DNA from: Acidobacteriaceae bacterium
GTDB lineage: Bacteria > Acidobacteriota > Terriglobia > Bryobacterales > Bryobacteraceae
Length of the DNA stretch: 5,094 nt
Direction: 5' to 3'
Assembly (NCBI GenBank): GCA_019245255.1
Contig: JAFARV010000667.1
Span: forward strand, 1-5,094
Numbering within the stretch: the first letter of the stretch is position 1; each line of letters starts with the position of its first letter. Below are positions 4,237 through 5,094 of this stretch, one piece after another. Position numbers and translations under genes: made by a program. Under the pieces are notes generated by a model. It was not told where the DNA came from. It searched no databases and saw nothing but the letters and a program-made list of their open reading frames with translations.

Positions 4237-5094
4237 ATGAGTAAGATTATCGGAATTGACCTCGGGACCACGAATTCGGTGGTTGCCGTCATGGAAGGCG
4301 GGCAGCCTGCGGTGATCCCGAACCAGGAGGGTGGCCGGACGACGCCATCTGTAGTCGGCTTCACGAAGAGCGGGGAGCGCCTGGTCGGACAGGTCGCCAA
4401 ACGGCAGGCTGTTACGAACCCTGAGAACACCATTTATTCCATCAAGCGCTTCATGGGGCGCCGCTTCAATGAAGTCAGCGAGGAGATGAAACTGGTCCCC
4501 TACAAGGTTCTCGCGGGCGAGAACGGGGACGCACGTGTGGAGATTCAGGGCAAAAAGTATTCGCCGCCCGAGATCTCCGCGATGATTCTGACCAAGCTGA
4601 AGGAAGCAGCGGAAGCCTATCTGGGCGAGAAGGTCACGAAGGCCGTGATTACCGTTCCGGCGTACTTCAATGACGCGCAGCGGCAGGCGACCAAGGATGC
4701 CGGTCAGATCGCGGGTCTTGAAGTGATGCGCATCATCAACGAGCCGACGGCGGCAGCGTTGGCGTACGGCCTCGACAAGAAGAAAGACGAGACGATTGCC
4801 GTGTACGACTTTGGCGGTGGCACGTTCGACATCTCGATTCTCGAGGTGGGTGACGGCGTGGTCGAAGTCAAATCGACGAATGGCGACACACACCTGGGCG
4901 GCGACAACATCGACCAGCGCATCATCGACTGGCTGGTGCAGGAATTTAAGAAGGACGAAGGCGTAGATCTTTCGACGGATCAGATGGCGTTGCAGCGCCT
5001 GAAAGAAGCCGCGGAGAAGGCGAAGATCGAGCTCTCGACGCTGCTCGAGACGGAGATCAACCTGCCATTCATTACGGCCACAAATACCGGCCCG
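4237..5094 (+). CDS. dnaK: DnaK (Hsp70 chaperone), N-terminal ATPase domain, 3' truncated by window
   Basis: The frame runs without a stop from ATG 4237 to the last base, giving 286 residues of a chaperone normally about 630-650 long. DnaK is the cytoplasmic ATP-driven Hsp70 that works with DnaJ and GrpE in protein folding and heat-shock recovery. Hsp70 signature 1 is IDLGTTNS (residues 7-14). The catalytic lysine is Lys70 in YSIKRFMGRRF. VITVPAYFNDAQRQATKDAG and IINEPTAAALAYGLD follow, and signature 2 is VYDFGGGTFDISIL (189-202). The segment around residues 78-105 (SEEMKLVPYKVLAGENGDARVEIQGKKY) is the long first-quadrant form found in Gram-negative Hsp70s. The last residues, INLPFITATNTGP, fit the family at the point just before a KHL-like continuation. 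The remaining ATPase lobe, the substrate-binding domain and the lid are outside the window. It is divergent from modA; no grpE or hrcA lies upstream. Confidence 0.97.
   Translation, partial: MSKIIGIDLGTTNSVVAVMEGGQPAVIPNQEGGRTTPSVVGFTKSGERLVGQVAKRQAVTNPENTIYSIKRFMGRRFNEVSEEMKLVPYKVLAGENGDARVEIQGKKYSPPEISAMILTKLKEAAEAYLGEKVTKAVITVPAYFNDAQRQATKDAGQIAGLEVMRIINEPTAAALAYGLDKKKDETIAVYDFGGGTFDISILEVGDGVVEVKSTNGDTHLGGDNIDQRIIDWLVQEFKKDEGVDLSTDQMALQRLKEAAEKAKIELSTLLETEINLPFITATNTGP

Noticed and set aside
4129..4893. Open frame running upstream of modA on the minus strand, making an apparent 501-residue protein
   Set aside because: The extra 255 residues are antisense to dnaK, rich in Arg/His/Leu with no domain, and the signal peptide at Met 4128 marks the true start.
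1..5094. CRISPR arrays, tRNA/rRNA genes, insertion sequences, toxin-antitoxin or phage genes
   Set aside because: No spaced direct repeats, cloverleaf-like sequence, transposase or phage motifs were seen; the tyrosine recombinase is best explained as chromosomal XerC rather than an integrase, and no attachment site or tRNA lies beside it.

Overview
The window is about 5.1 kb of GC-rich bacterial chromosome carrying mostly housekeeping genes. The DnaK has the long-quadrant form typical of Gram-negative Hsp70s. The tRNA methyltransferase is the folate/FAD type (TrmFO), which is absent from enteric bacteria. Together with the general look of the small acidic/basic membrane proteins, this suggests a diderm such as an acidobacterium of the Solibacter/Bryobacter type. 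That placement is inference; no rRNA or other decisive marker is present.

Layout: (1) 2-508 (+) is the 3' end of an unrecognised, possibly exported protein whose start lies outside the window. (2) 509-862 is a gap holding two GC-rich hairpins (526-554, 559-581), a plausible 38-residue single-membrane-span protein on the minus strand (602-718), and a divergent control region (719-862) with three copies of GGAACGC. (3) 863-1165 (+) encodes a 100-residue protein with two predicted membrane helices. (4) 1187-2548 (+) is trmFO, and (5) 2508-3398 (+) is a Xer-type tyrosine recombinase that overlaps it by 41 nt; this order matches the gid(trmFO)-codV(xerC) pair of Bacillus. (6) 3388-4128 (-) is a periplasmic molybdate-binding protein (modA), convergent with xerC and overlapping its stop by 11 nt. 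It has no modB or modC next to it. (7) 4129-4236 is the short divergent region between modA and (8) dnaK (4237 to the window end, + strand, cut off in the ATPase domain).

The 863 gene, trmFO and xerC look like one plus-strand transcription unit: a membrane protein of unknown role, then rT-loop U54 methylation, then chromosome dimer resolution. ModA and DnaK are functionally separate from it.

The structure not explained by the genes is a cluster of near-perfect inverted repeats inside coding sequence: four in xerC within about 335 bp (2871-2906, 3061-3089, 3109-3127, 3182-3203) and one in modA (3474-3508). They differ in sequence from one another, and the longest has 17-bp perfect arms around two central bases. 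They look like the product of a hairpin-forming or template-switching mutational process, or of selected mRNA/DNA structure, rather than copies of one mobile repeat. No CRISPR, tRNA, rRNA, IS element or defence system was seen.
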